Shown: positions 33,490 through 46,127, numbered from the stretch's first letter. The stretch: 58,309 nucleotides of DNA from GCA-2861595 sp035526335 (GCA_035526335.1 DATLCN010000052.1:1-58309), one strand, 5' to 3'. Notes: a model not told the origin generated them from the sequence alone. Translations and numbers: made by a program.

Positions 33490-34202
33490 GGCACCAGCAG
33501 GCTCCCGAGCAGATCGGTGTCGGTCTGCTCCTCGTCGAGCCACATGTCCCACGCCTCCTCGGCGAGGATCACCGGCATACGGTCATGGAGCGGGGCCACC
33601 AGCCCGTTCGGCTCCGTCGTGATGATCGTGCAAGTCCTGAGCCATGTCTTTTCCCCGTCCTGGCTCTTTTCCCCGGCCGGGGCCCCAACCCCGGCCTCCT
33701 CGCCGAGTCGGGGACCCCAGCCCCGCCCGGCGCCGTGGCTCTTTTCCCCGGCCGGGGCCCCAACCCCGGCCTCCTCGCCGGCAGGATCGCGCCACGCCGC
33801 CCACAGGCCGGCCAGAGCCAGCGGCCGGCGGTCGCGGCCCGTGATGAAGAACGGCTGCTTCGGCCGGCCCCTGCCCATCTGCTTCCACTCGTAGAAGCCG
33901 TCGGCAGGTACCGCGCAGCGCCGGCGCTCGAGCAGACGCCGGAACGAGCCCTTACCTCTCACCGTCTCTGCCCGGAGGTTGATCATCCGCCTGCTCGGCG
34001 AAGCGTCCTCGGACCAACTCGGCAGCAGTCCCCAGCTGAGCGACCCCAGCCGCCGGGAACCATGCCTGGCCACTACTGCGTACACGTCGTCGGTGGGCGC
34101 CACGTTGTAGCTCGCGTCGCGCTCGTCCGCCTCGATCTCAGCGACCAGGAACTGCTCAGCCAGAGCGGCGATCGGTGTCGAAGAGGCGAAGCGGCCACAC
34201 AC
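33381..34202 (-). CDS. SOS response-associated peptidase (SRAP, YedK/HMCES family)
   Basis: The 273-residue protein begins with GTG then Cys ('CGRFASS'), so Cys2 becomes N-terminal after Met removal, as needed for the DNA-protein crosslink to abasic sites. Other hallmarks are 'YNVAPTDDVYAVV', 'MINLRAETV', 'RCAVPADGFYEWKQ' and 'PLHDRMPVIL'. A ~40-residue Gly/Ala/Glu insertion lies between 'WRDP' and 'TCTIITTEPN'; it is encoded by two exact 45-bp repeats. The 3' end overlaps dxs by 109 bp. No GAAC-N4-GTTC LexA box is seen upstream. Confidence 0.92.
   Translation of the reverse strand: MCGRFASSTPIAALAEQFLVAEIEADERDASYNVAPTDDVYAVVARHGSRRLGSLSWGLLPSWSEDASPSRRMINLRAETVRGKGSFRRLLERRRCAVPADGFYEWKQMGRGRPKQPFFITGRDRRPLALAGLWAAWRDPAGEEAGVGAPAGEKSHGAGRGWGPRLGEEAGVGAPAGEKSQDGEKTWLRTCTIITTEPNGLVAPLHDRMPVILAEEAWDMWLDEEQTDTDLLGSLLVPYPSELLEMWPVGPDVNSVANDGPRLVKPLEGHEPS
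33661..33780. repeat. Two perfect 45-bp direct repeats inside the SRAP gene
   Basis: Copies at 33661-33705 and 33736-33780 are identical (tggctcttttccccggccgg... ctcctcgccg), with a 30-bp spacer that is itself a degenerate version. Each copy contains the palindrome ccccggccgggg. The period of 75 bp is a multiple of three, so the SRAP frame stays open and gains two 'GEEAGVGAPAGEKS' units. Confidence 0.95.
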
Positions 34203-34261
34203 GGGGGTACATTGCCACTGATCGACGTCTCCCCTACCCCCGACAATGCTGCCGCCTGCCT

Positions 34262-34277
34262 GAGCGAACGTTCGCTC
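34262..34277. promoter_or_regulatory. Perfect 16-bp palindrome between SRAP and UbiB genes
   Basis: The sequence gagcgaacgttcgctc is fully self-complementary and lies in the divergent spacer, 60 bp from the SRAP start and 22 bp from the chosen UbiB start. Its shape resembles TetR-family operators. If UbiB translation begins further upstream the palindrome would be coding, which weakens the call. Confidence 0.45.
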
Positions 34278-34298
34278 CGGAGGCTCACGCCCCGCGAG

Positions 34299-35585
<1,287 letters not shown>

Positions 35586-35597
35586 TGCGCGGCCGGC

Positions 35598-36062
35598 TCA
35601 GCCGGCGCAGCCGGAAGGCGGGCGAACTCCGTCCTTCTTCTGAATGGTGAGCAGCTGCCTGCAGGTGCACAGGGTCTCGTCGCATCGGTGCTCCCCCTCT
35701 TCGCGGGCAAGGCGGTCGAGCACCCCCCGGAGGGTCACCTCCAGCGCACGAAGCTCGCCGATGCGCCGTTCGGTCTCCATCAGCTTGGCCGACACCATGG
35801 TGGCCAGCTCAGGGTGGTCCTCCCCGCAACACCCGTCGGCGACGTGGATGAACTCGTCGGCCTCCGCCAGGCTGAGCCCGAGAAGCTTGGCCCGGTTGAC
35901 CAGATGGATGCGGCGCAGAGCCTCCTGGTCGTACAGACGGTAGCCCGCTTCGGTCCGCCGAGCCGGGCGCACCAGACCCACCTGCTCGTAGTGACGGAGT
36001 GCCTTTCGGGTCGCGCCCGTGATCCTGCCCACCTCAGCCACGGTCAGGTAGGTGTCCTCCAT
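35598..36062 (-). CDS. MerR-family regulator with Cys-rich sensing region
   Basis: The 154-residue protein has the MerR helix-turn-helix 'YLTVAEVGRITGATRKALRHYEQVGLV' and 'RLYDQEALRRIHLVNRAKLLGLSLAE', a dimerisation helix, and several cysteines/histidines ('DGCCGEDH' near 78-85, and 'HRCDETLCTC' near 128-137) that could bind a metal ion. MerR proteins distort the promoter to activate target genes. It ends 12 bp from the convergent UbiB gene and is 17 bp downstream of a methyltransferase gene on the same strand, its probable operon partner. No ribosome binding site is evident before ATG 36062. Confidence 0.85.
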   Translation of the reverse strand: MEDTYLTVAEVGRITGATRKALRHYEQVGLVRPARRTEAGYRLYDQEALRRIHLVNRAKLLGLSLAEADEFIHVADGCCGEDHPELATMVSAKLMETERRIGELRALEVTLRGVLDRLAREEGEHRCDETLCTCRQLLTIQKKDGVRPPSGCAG

Positions 36063-36079
36063 CAATCAAAGCTTACGGC

Positions 36080-36649
36080 TCACCAGGACGTTCTGTGGAG
36101 CGACACCGCGTAATCGCCAGAGTCGCTCCAGGGCTCCCGGTCCCAGGTGGACCAACGGCCGGCGAGCTCGAGTCCGGCGGTCCTTGAGTGGGCGTCATAG
36201 GTGGCGAGGTCCAGCACACCGTTGAGCTGGAACCCGGACACCAGCGCACCTCCCTCGACCAGGTGCCGTGCCGCCGCCGCCACGACGCTCGCCTCCGTCC
36301 CCGGCGTCAGGAAGATCATCACGTTGCCGGCGAGAACGACGACGTCGAAGCGCCGGCCGAGGTCCAGGTCCGCGAGGTCGGCCAGGTGCCACGTCACCTC
36401 CGGCGCCTTGCGCCGGGCCGCGGCCAGCATGGCCGGGTCCAGGTCGACGCCCTCGACCTCGAGGCCACGGCGGGCCAGCTCGATGGCCACCCGCCCGGTG
36501 CCGCAGCCGGCGTCCAGCACGGAGCCATCCCCCAGGGAACAGACGAAGTCCGCCTCACCGTGCATGTCCCGCCCGGCCCGCTCCTCCTCGGCGAACCTGC
36601 GGTCGTACTCGTCGGGATCGCGGCCCAGAGCCGACCACGGGTTCGACAT
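36080..36649 (-). CDS. Class I SAM-dependent methyltransferase
   Basis: The 189-residue protein has motif I 'SVLDAGCGTGRVAIELARRG', the acidic 'VEGVDLDPAMLAAARRKAP' and 'RFDVVVLAGNVMIFLTPGTE', a standard Rossmann methyltransferase of the small-molecule type. The substrate cannot be predicted. The 3' neighbour is the MerR regulator, 17 bp away; upstream lies the 175-bp spacer to the divergent surface protein. Confidence 0.85.
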   Translation of the reverse strand: MSNPWSALGRDPDEYDRRFAEEERAGRDMHGEADFVCSLGDGSVLDAGCGTGRVAIELARRGLEVEGVDLDPAMLAAARRKAPEVTWHLADLADLDLGRRFDVVVLAGNVMIFLTPGTEASVVAAAARHLVEGGALVSGFQLNGVLDLATYDAHSRTAGLELAGRWSTWDREPWSDSGDYAVSLHRTSW

Positions 36650-36824
36650 CTATGGAACCACCAGCCCCAAACTACCCGCATGGGCCAAATACGCCGTCCC
36701 GAAACGCGCCGAGGTCGATCGCGCAAATGACCGGTCGCAAAACGGTTTGATCTCCCCCATTACGGGTAGGTGGCGCCGGTCCGGCGGCTACCGCTGCCCC
36801 CGTCTACCCCGGAGGTTCGTCACG

Positions 36825-38936
36825 GTGAGTTCACCGGCTCGTGTTCGCGTTGCCGCTCTGGTTGCCGCCCTCATCGCGGCACTTCTTCCCACGGGACTGA
36901 GCGGTACGGCCGGCGCGGCAGCTCCCGCGCAGGGATCCTTCAGCCTGATCCAGATGGTGCACACCACCGCCTACAACGACGGCGCGCCCCAGAACACGGC
37001 TCCGTGGGACGGCTCCGCCATCGGAGGGCCGTTCCGCTACGCCGGCATCCCCTGCTCCGGCAACGCACCGGTGAACAACATCTCGACCGACCTCACCACC
37101 TACAACACCCGCTTGCCCGGCAGTCGCTCACCCGCGTCCACCCGATCGCACCCCCTCTCGTTCAGCGTGGTGGAGACCGCAGCAGGCGGGCTACGGCTCC
37201 GGGGCACGGACACCCTCACGGTCTGCAAGCTCGCCGGCGGGGCCACCACCGACGGCGTGGCCGACGCCTCCCGCTCCAAGATCTTCTTCGAATGGGACGC
37301 GGAGGTCCTCAGAACCTCACCGGAAGAGATGGCCTGGACGGGCACCTTCAAGATCACCGGCGGCACCGGCGTGTACCAGGACCTCACCGGCTCGGGGATC
37401 ATCGGCGGCTACTTCTTCTGTTTCGCCCCCGAAGGATGCGCCTCGCTCGGGGAATTCCGCGACGGCCAGTTCACCATGCAGGGCAACTACAGCGATCCCA
37501 CAGTGGATGCCCTCACCACACCTCCACCGGGTCTGAGCGTGCCGGTACCCGCCACCATCCCGATGCCCAAGCCGGCGGCCAGTGGGGTGGACGGTGCCTT
37601 CAGCTTCATGCAGATGGTGCACACGACCACCTACAACGACGGCACCCCGCAGAACACGATCCCGTGGAACGGCACGGCCACAGGCGGGCCGTTCCGCTAC
37701 GCCTCCATACCGTGCACCGGCAACGCGCCCGTGAACAACATCGCCACCGACCTGACCACCTACAACGCCCGCCTGCCCGGAAGTCGGGTGCCGGCCTCCA
37801 CCAGGTCCCATCCACTCGAGTTCAGCGTCACCCCGGCCACGGCCACCGCCCCGGCACGCCTCGAGGGCACCGACGTGATCACGGTGTGCGACCTCAAGGG
37901 AGGACCCAACCCCGCACCGGACTCACCCGACGCCACCAAACCGAAGATCTCCGTTAGATGGACCGCGGACGTCATCAAGACCTCCGAGGAGGAGATGTCG
38001 TGGGCCGGCACCTTCACCATCACCGGTGGCACCGGGATCTACGAGGGGCTGACCGGATCGGGCAGCATCGCCGGGTACTTCCTCTGTTTCGCCACCGAGG
38101 GCTGCGACACGCTGAACGAGTTCCGGGACGGCCAGTTCGTTATGCAGGGGACCTACCGGGACGCCAGCGTGCCCGGCTATCCGGCGGGATACTGGTCCGT
38201 CGCCTCAGACGGGGGCATCTTCGCCTTCGGCGGAGCACCCTTCCTCGGCTCCACGGGGGGCATCAAGCTGAACAAGCCGGTGGTGGGAATGGCCAGGACA
38301 CCCACCGGCAAGGGCTACTGGCTGGTGGCCACCGACGGAGGTGTCTTCGCCTTCGGTGACGCGGCCTTCCACGGGTCGACCGGCGCCATCAAGCTCAACC
38401 AGCCCATCGTCGGCATGGCCGCCACCCCGAGCGGAAAGGGGTACTGGCTGGTGGCGTCGGACGGAGGCATCTTCGCCTTCGGCGACGCCGCTTTCAAGGG
38501 ATCCACGGGCGCCATCAAGTTGAACAAGCCCGTCGTGGGCATGTCCTCCACGCCCACCGGCAAGGGCTACTACCTGGTCGCCACGGACGGGGGCATCTTC
38601 GCCTTCGGCGACGCCGTGTTCAAGGGATCCACCGGCGCCATCAAGCTCAATCAGCCGATCAAGGGAATGGCCACCACTCCCACGGGCAGGGGTTACTGGC
38701 TGGTGGCGTCGGACGGAGGCATCTTCGCCTTCGGTGACGCCGCTTTCAAGGGATCCACCGGCGCCATCAAGTTGAACAAGCCCATCGTCGGCATGGCCGC
38801 CACGCCGAGCGGCCAGGGTTACTGGCTGGTGGCCACCGACGGCGGGATCTTCGCCTTCGGGGACGCCCCGTTCCGCGGGTCGACCGGCAACCTCGTCCTC
38901 AACCAGCCGGTCGTGGGCATGGCCTCGCAGATCTGA
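36825..38936 (+). CDS. Secreted surface protein with duplicated N-domain and six GYWLVASDGG repeats
   Basis: The 703-residue protein starts with a signal peptide (VAALVAALIAALLPTGLSGT ending near AGAAA). Two tandem ~215-residue copies follow, each with 'MVHTTxYNDGxPQNT', 'GGPFRYAxIPCxGNAPVNNI' and 'FKITGGTGVYQDLTGSG'/'YFxCFAxEGC'. The C-terminus is six 42-residue repeats of the type GYWLVAxDGGIFAFGDAxFKGSTG. Such repeats are frequent in Acidimicrobiia surface proteins and probably form a beta-propeller or solenoid. Paired cysteines in each N-domain suggest disulfides. GGAGG lies 9 bp before the GTG at 36825. The function is unknown; a cell-surface or matrix role is likely. Confidence 0.85.
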   Translation: MSSPARVRVAALVAALIAALLPTGLSGTAGAAAPAQGSFSLIQMVHTTAYNDGAPQNTAPWDGSAIGGPFRYAGIPCSGNAPVNNISTDLTTYNTRLPGSRSPASTRSHPLSFSVVETAAGGLRLRGTDTLTVCKLAGGATTDGVADASRSKIFFEWDAEVLRTSPEEMAWTGTFKITGGTGVYQDLTGSGIIGGYFFCFAPEGCASLGEFRDGQFTMQGNYSDPTVDALTTPPPGLSVPVPATIPMPKPAASGVDGAFSFMQMVHTTTYNDGTPQNTIPWNGTATGGPFRYASIPCTGNAPVNNIATDLTTYNARLPGSRVPASTRSHPLEFSVTPATATAPARLEGTDVITVCDLKGGPNPAPDSPDATKPKISVRWTADVIKTSEEEMSWAGTFTITGGTGIYEGLTGSGSIAGYFLCFATEGCDTLNEFRDGQFVMQGTYRDASVPGYPAGYWSVASDGGIFAFGGAPFLGSTGGIKLNKPVVGMARTPTGKGYWLVATDGGVFAFGDAAFHGSTGAIKLNQPIVGMAATPSGKGYWLVASDGGIFAFGDAAFKGSTGAIKLNKPVVGMSSTPTGKGYYLVATDGGIFAFGDAVFKGSTGAIKLNQPIKGMATTPTGRGYWLVASDGGIFAFGDAAFKGSTGAIKLNKPIVGMAATPSGQGYWLVATDGGIFAFGDAPFRGSTGNLVLNQPVVGMASQI
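38185..38930 (+). repeat. Six 126-bp coding repeats
   Basis: Tandem copies of a 126-bp unit encode the 42-residue repeat of the surface protein. Inner copies are nearly identical at the DNA level (ggcatcttcgccttcgg and ggatccac(c/g)ggcgccatcaag recur), which suggests recent homogenisation. The first and last copies are most diverged. Confidence 0.9.
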
Positions 38937-38956
38937 GCAAGAAGCTCTGGCCAGAA

Positions 38957-38986
38957 AGCAGGGCTGAGCACCAGTTCAGCCCTGCT
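38957..38986. terminator. Bidirectional terminator-like hairpin
   Basis: An 11-bp perfect stem (agcagggctga / tcagccctgct) with an 8-nt loop sits between the convergent surface-protein and metallophosphoesterase genes, followed by tctt on the plus strand and preceded by gaa. The right arm overlaps the last codons of the phosphoesterase. Confidence 0.7.
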
Positions 38987-40319
38987 TCTTCGCCTTCTCC
39001 TGGCGGACGGGGCGCGAGGTGAGCCTGCGGTCGATGCGGAACTCACCTCCGGTTCCCCGGAGGGCGACGTTGTCCACGGCGACGAGCTCGCCGCCGTCGA
39101 AGTAGAGGACGGCGGCCTCGTAAGCGAGGCTGGAGTCAGCGGTGAGCGCTCCGAGGCCGGTGGCCCCGGTGGTGCCGACGGTGAGCACGAGGCTGCCGTC
39201 GACCTCCTTCCAGGTCCGCCGGTGGAGATGGCCGGCCAGCACGAGCGGGACGTCGCCCAGCGATGCGGCAGCCGACTTCGGGTCATGAACGGCGAGGACG
39301 TCCGGTTCGAGCCGGTCGACCAGTCGCGCCGTCGAACGGGCCTGCTTCTTGACGTCGGTCTCGACCTTTTCCTTCGATGCCTGGTTGTCGGCGGTAAAGC
39401 TGGGATGTCCGACCCCCAGAACGCGTACTCCCGCTATCTCCACCATCTCGCCCTCGACGACCTTCACGTTGGGGAACGCTCCCAGGGTCGCCCGGTTCTC
39501 CGCTGAGTCGTGGTTGCCGGGCACGAGGAAGTAGGGCACGGCGACGCTCTGTAGCAGCTCGCCGAACTGACCTTCGAGGGCATGGCCGAAGCTCGTGATG
39601 TCACCGGTGTCCAGAACGGCATCCACGTCGAACTGGTCCGCGAGCTCCTTGGTCACCTCGACGCCGATCGGGTTCAGGTGGATGTCGCTCACGTGGAGGA
39701 TCCGGCGGGATCCCGGACCCCCGGCCAACTGCTCGGTCAGGGAGGTGGCGTAGAGGTCACGGATCTGGGCGCTGAGGACGCCGATCCGGCTTCGCACGGC
39801 GTCGAAATCATCCACGTACTTCCGGGCCGTGGCGATGATCCTGGGCGCCTCACGGACCGGCCCCTCGAAATGTGGCTCCTCGAAGGCGCCGGCATCGAAA
39901 CTGGCCCAAGCCGACCACAGGAGGAGCCCGGCGCCCGCCAGTCCACCAACCGAGCCGGCGACGACGGTCGTCCACCGCCGGCCGGGAACCAGCGCTCCGA
40001 CGAGGGTGCCGGCCAAGGCCGCAACCAAAAGGCACCGGACGAAGAGCCGGCGGGCGATGGGCCCCAGGTCGTTCTCGATGTCGCCGCGGAGCCGATCCTG
40101 GCCGTCGGTCCGACCCACCAGCTTCTCGAGCTCGTCGATGTGCACCTGGTCCACCCGGATCGAGACCGTGAGGGGTGCCCGGTGGGTATTCGCCGATATC
40201 GAACCGAACGGGGCCACCAGCAGTTCGGTCCGGGGTGAGGGGTCGAACCGGGCCGCCAGCTTCACTACTCCGGGCCCCGCATCGCCCCCGACCGTTCCCG
40301 CCAGCTGAAAGGCCAGCAA
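38976..40319 (-). CDS. Membrane-associated calcineurin-like metallophosphoesterase
   Basis: The 447-residue protein has an N-terminal hydrophobic segment, a ~90-residue extracytoplasmic-looking region, a helix pair 'RLFVRCLLVAALAGTLVGALV' and 'VAGSVGGLAGAGLLLWSAWA', and a C-terminal phosphoesterase domain with 'ILHVSDIHLNPIG', 'VLDTGDITSFG', 'FLVPGNHDS', and 'LAGHLHRRTW'. It should hydrolyse phosphoester bonds with two metal ions; its substrate is unknown. The TTG at 40319 is the only normal start in frame, yet the first helix (FIGAGAGLLAFQLAG) continues upstream of it to a TAG about 100 bp away, so a rare ATA/ATC start or a small sequence error is possible. A Lys-rich tail ends the protein. 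Confidence 0.8.
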   Translation of the reverse strand: MLAFQLAGTVGGDAGPGVVKLAARFDPSPRTELLVAPFGSISANTHRAPLTVSIRVDQVHIDELEKLVGRTDGQDRLRGDIENDLGPIARRLFVRCLLVAALAGTLVGALVPGRRWTTVVAGSVGGLAGAGLLLWSAWASFDAGAFEEPHFEGPVREAPRIIATARKYVDDFDAVRSRIGVLSAQIRDLYATSLTEQLAGGPGSRRILHVSDIHLNPIGVEVTKELADQFDVDAVLDTGDITSFGHALEGQFGELLQSVAVPYFLVPGNHDSAENRATLGAFPNVKVVEGEMVEIAGVRVLGVGHPSFTADNQASKEKVETDVKKQARSTARLVDRLEPDVLAVHDPKSAAASLGDVPLVLAGHLHRRTWKEVDGSLVLTVGTTGATGLGALTADSSLAYEAAVLYFDGGELVAVDNVALRGTGGEFRIDRRLTSRPVRQEKAKKQG

Positions 40320-40772
40320 GCCGGCGCCGGCGCCTATGAACGCAGCGGCGACCGACCAGAGGCGCGGACGGGCTATGGACGAGATGGTGCTGAGAGGCGA
40401 GGACGCCGGCGAAGCCTACCGACGACCTGAGTTGCGACCGCCTGGCCGGCGGAACCCTCCCGGCGTCGAGGCGCTGGTGCGCTGGACACCCCACGCGGCC
40501 TGGGCCCTGACGACAAGCTGGCCGAAATACAGATGAAATAATACTGTGGAATACTCCTGCACACAGATGGGTACGCACGCCACGATCAAATCCGATCAGC
40601 GGGTCCGTTTCACTGTTCCGAACTCAGTCGTAACTCCCCAGGGGGCGACCCAAAATGACCTGTGCAGCTGAGCCCTCGGCCGACAGGGGCACCAGCCGGT
40701 CAAGCCAGGACGTGAGGACAATGGTGTCGCCGTGATCATCGACCGGCACGGCTCCGCAGAAGGCACATCGCC
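40320..40772. other. 453-bp intergenic region before the hybrid kinase
   Basis: No coding region is supported. It contains an AT-rich patch (about 40524-40556, with aaataatactgtggaatac) that stands out in this GC-rich sequence and is a likely promoter area for the kinase. I see no riboswitch consensus that I can defend. Confidence 0.5.
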
Positions 40773-43745
<2,973 letters not shown>

Positions 43746-43926
43746 GCGATGGCGATTGATGTGGCAGCTATCGAACCCGCGAGGGATCGGCTGTGGAGGA
43801 AAAGGTGGCCAGGGGACTGATCGGAAAGCGCTGGGCCTTGGGCGCGGTCGCTATTCGGCGTCGGCATCCTCGATGCCGACCGATCACGACACGCAGACTC
43901 GGGCCATGCTGGTGTTGACTGAGGTC

Positions 43927-45042
43927 ATGGACGCGGACCCGGCAAGGAACGTCATTGGCGACGTGACGCCCTTCGAGCGGGCGGTGGAGCTGATCAGGGT
44001 GGCAGAGGCGCCGGCGCTGGCCTGTCACGTCCACCCCGACGGTGACGCACTGGGATCGATGCTGGCCATGCACCTGCTCTGTGAATCCCAGGGGAAATCT
44101 CCGGTGTCGTCTTTCCCGAGTCCTTTCGCGGTGGCGCCGCACTACCGGTTCCTCCCCGGTATCGACCGGCTCACGCCGCCGGCCCGTTTCCCGGAACGGC
44201 CCGATCTCCTCATCACCTTCGACGTCGGCACCATTGCCCGAATGGGTGACCTGCAGCGGTCGGTTCACGGAGCCCGCGAGGCGGTGGTTCTCGACCACCA
44301 CGCTGACAACGAGCATTTCGGAACGGTCAACGTGGTGCAGCTCGACGCCGCCGCCACCGCGGTGGTGGTGCGGCGTCTGGCCAACGCCCTCGAGTGGCCT
44401 CTTCACCGGGACGCCGCTCTCAACCTCTACGTGGGACTGCTGACCGACACTGGCAGGTTCCAGTACCCGAACACCACGAGTGACGTGTTCGTGCTGGCCG
44501 AGGAGCTGGCCGAGTTCAACCTGCCGCTGGCCGAGCTCACCCGCGAGCTGTTCGAGAAGCACCGCTTCGCTTATGTGCGGCTGGCGGGCCTGGCGCTGGC
44601 CCGGGCCGAGCTGGACGAGCCCAACCACCTGGTGGCGGCCTGGCTGACCGGCGAGGAGCTGCGGAACCATGGTGTGGCCTTCGACGAGACAGAGGGGTTC
44701 ATCGACCTGCTCCGACGGACGGCCGAAGCGGAAGTGGTGGTGGCCCTCAAGGAGGCACCCGACGAGGGCCTGAGGGTGTCACTCCGCTCGCTGGGTCGGA
44801 TCAACGTGGGAGAGGTCGCCTCGACCCTGGGCGGAGGCGGGCACTCGTTCATGGCCGGCTTCACCAGTCAGGGCACCATCGCCGACACCCTCGACCTGGT
44901 ACGCGCCGCCATCGCCACGGCCGCTTCGGCGATGGGCGCCGTCGACTGCGAGAACCCGACTGCGAGGCGTTCGGCGAGGTCGTCGGTCCCGGATCCTGAC
45001 CGGCTGGGACAGCCAGCAGATCATCGGCGGCGGCCGCGGTAG
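43927..45042 (+). CDS. DHH/DHHA1 phosphoesterase (NrnA-like)
   Basis: The protein (~371 residues) contains 'ACHVHPDGDALGSMLAMHL', 'LITFDVGTIARMG', 'AVVLDHHADNEHFG' (the DHH triad), 'YVGLLTDTGRFQYPNTTSDV' and the C-terminal DHHA1 'LGGGGHSFMAGF'. NrnA-type enzymes degrade nanoRNA and pAp; some relatives cleave cyclic dinucleotides. Several starts are possible between 43711 and 43927; the last ATG is used as the conservative choice since no convincing ribosome binding site marks an earlier one. The last ~35 residues are Arg-rich and not conserved, possibly reshaped by the insertion events just downstream. Confidence 0.85.
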   Translation: MDADPARNVIGDVTPFERAVELIRVAEAPALACHVHPDGDALGSMLAMHLLCESQGKSPVSSFPSPFAVAPHYRFLPGIDRLTPPARFPERPDLLITFDVGTIARMGDLQRSVHGAREAVVLDHHADNEHFGTVNVVQLDAAATAVVVRRLANALEWPLHRDAALNLYVGLLTDTGRFQYPNTTSDVFVLAEELAEFNLPLAELTRELFEKHRFAYVRLAGLALARAELDEPNHLVAAWLTGEELRNHGVAFDETEGFIDLLRRTAEAEVVVALKEAPDEGLRVSLRSLGRINVGEVASTLGGGGHSFMAGFTSQGTIADTLDLVRAAIATAASAMGAVDCENPTARRSARSSVPDPDRLGQPADHRRRPR

Positions 45043-45126
45043 AGCCACGACAGGCCGGGCCGGGCAGAGCCAGCGACAGGTACGACCCTCGCCGGCTCCG
45101 GCCGGTGCGAACACCGCCCGCGCCGG

Positions 45127-45335
45127 CATGGAGGTGGCCGGAACGCGGCGCCGACGACCGGTCTCTCCGGCGGGGCATGGCGAGACCGCCACGGCGGAGG
45201 AGCCACGCCCCTGCTCCTCCTGGCCGACGAGCCGGGCCGGGTCGGCTGCCTGGGGCCCTCGGCCTGGTCGACACCGCAGGCCCGGTCCGCACGGTCGAGG
45301 TCGGTGCCCTGGCCGCGGCCCTCGGGCGGCTGGCG
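45127..45335 (+). pseudogene. Degenerate copy of the 5' part of the methyltransferase gene
   Basis: About 209 bp match 46540-46750 with high identity (for example ccggtctctccggcgggc, gcccctgctcctcctggccg and gcacggtcgaggtcggtgcc occur in both). Small indels shift the frame: it reads MEVAGT, then GADDRSLRR in another frame, and only later regains 'VRTVEVGALAAALGRL' before a stop. It fills most of the 403-bp gap 45043-45445. The intact gene lies 1.4 kb downstream, with an RHH/PIN pair between the copies. Confidence 0.85.
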
Positions 45336-45445
45336 GCTGCCGCTTGAGGGTGGGACGGACCGAGCGGCACCTCGGTGCGTCCTCGGGTGCCGGGCGGGCA
45401 CGCGCATGGCGCCCTTCGGGAGGCAGTGTGTACTATCATGCACAC

Positions 45446-45706
45446 ATGTCGAAGGGCAGGATCACCATCACGATCGACCAGGCGCTGCTCGACCGGGCCA
45501 GGTCGCTGGAGGTGAATCTGTCGGCGGCATGCGAGCGGGGAATCGCCGAGGTCACCGAGACCGTGGGCGCGCGAGCCGAGTTGGCTCGCCAGGTCGCAGA
45601 CTACGAGGACAACGCCGGCGTCTACGACGACGAGAAGCTGGCCCGGGCGAGACGCGTCCTGGCCGACGCCCAGGCCGCCCCGGCGGTCGTGCGCAAGGCC
45701 GGCTGA
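45446..45706 (+). CDS. CcdA/RHH-type antitoxin
   Basis: The 86-residue protein has a ribbon-helix-helix start 'RITITIDQALLDRARSLEVN' and a CcdA-like helical tail 'ELARQVADYEDNAGVYDDEKLARARRVL'. It would neutralise the PIN-domain protein encoded directly downstream (start 1 bp after its stop). Just upstream, tgtactatcatgcaca is an imperfect palindrome that could serve as autoregulatory operator and -10 region. It appears intact. Confidence 0.78.
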   Translation: MSKGRITITIDQALLDRARSLEVNLSAACERGIAEVTETVGARAELARQVADYEDNAGVYDDEKLARARRVLADAQAAPAVVRKAG

Positions 45707-46108
45707 ATGCCCACTTGCATCCTTGACTCGACGGCGCTGGACGAGTTGGGCACGCCAGAGTGGCGTCGAGCCCTGCTCGAGGCCGGCTACGACCTCGTGG
45801 TACCCACGGTGGTGCTGGCTGAGCGGCATACGGGTCGACCTCAGGATCACCAGTTGCGAACGGCGCTGCGGGCAACCCGGCGGACGCCGCTCGATGAGGC
45901 CCGCGCCTACGCGGCCGGCGCGCTACGCCACAAGGTGGTCCCGACCCGCAGACGAGCGCCCTCGGCCGTTGACGCTGTGGTCGTCGCGGTTGCCGACCAT
46001 GTGGCCCGACGCGACCACGTGCTGGTGCTCACGTCCGATGTGGCCGACTTCGAGGCACTGCGCGCCCAGGCGGCCAACAGCCGACGTATCGCTGTCCGCC
46101 GTCCCTGA
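45707..46108 (+). CDS. PIN-domain toxin (VapC-like)
   Basis: The 133-residue protein has the acidic residues of a PIN ribonuclease: Asp7 ('CILDSTALDEL'), Glu39 ('VVLAERHTG'), Asp89 ('SAVDAVVVAVADHVA') and Asp111/114 ('LVLTSDVADFEAL'). VapC toxins cut tRNA or rRNA using Mg2+. It follows its presumed antitoxin without a gap. The pair sits between the degenerate and intact copies of the methyltransferase 5' region, so it may have entered by the event that made the duplication. Confidence 0.82.
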   Translation: MPTCILDSTALDELGTPEWRRALLEAGYDLVVPTVVLAERHTGRPQDHQLRTALRATRRTPLDEARAYAAGALRHKVVPTRRRAPSAVDAVVVAVADHVARRDHVLVLTSDVADFEALRAQAANSRRIAVRRP

Positions 46109-46111
46109 TCG

Positions 46112-46127
46112 ACGCCCATTGGGGCGT
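46112..46127 (+). terminator. Short hairpin after the PIN toxin gene
   Basis: acgccc-attg-gggcgt forms a 6-bp perfect stem 4 bp after the toxin stop. There is no T tract, so termination is possible but weakly supported. The rest of the 270-bp gap up to the methyltransferase holds no gene. Confidence 0.4.

Noticed and set aside
34203..34298. LexA/SOS box upstream of the SRAP gene
   Set aside because: No GAAC-N4-GTTC; the palindrome present has GAACGTTC with no spacer, so it is not the actinobacterial LexA motif.
38185..38930. Regular repeats as a CRISPR array
   Set aside because: The unit is 126 bp, in frame and encodes a 42-residue protein repeat; there are no spacers and no cas genes.
40560..40772. 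Cyclic-di-GMP or other riboswitch in front of the hybrid kinase
   Set aside because: No conserved riboswitch core could be matched by eye; only generic GC-rich hairpins.
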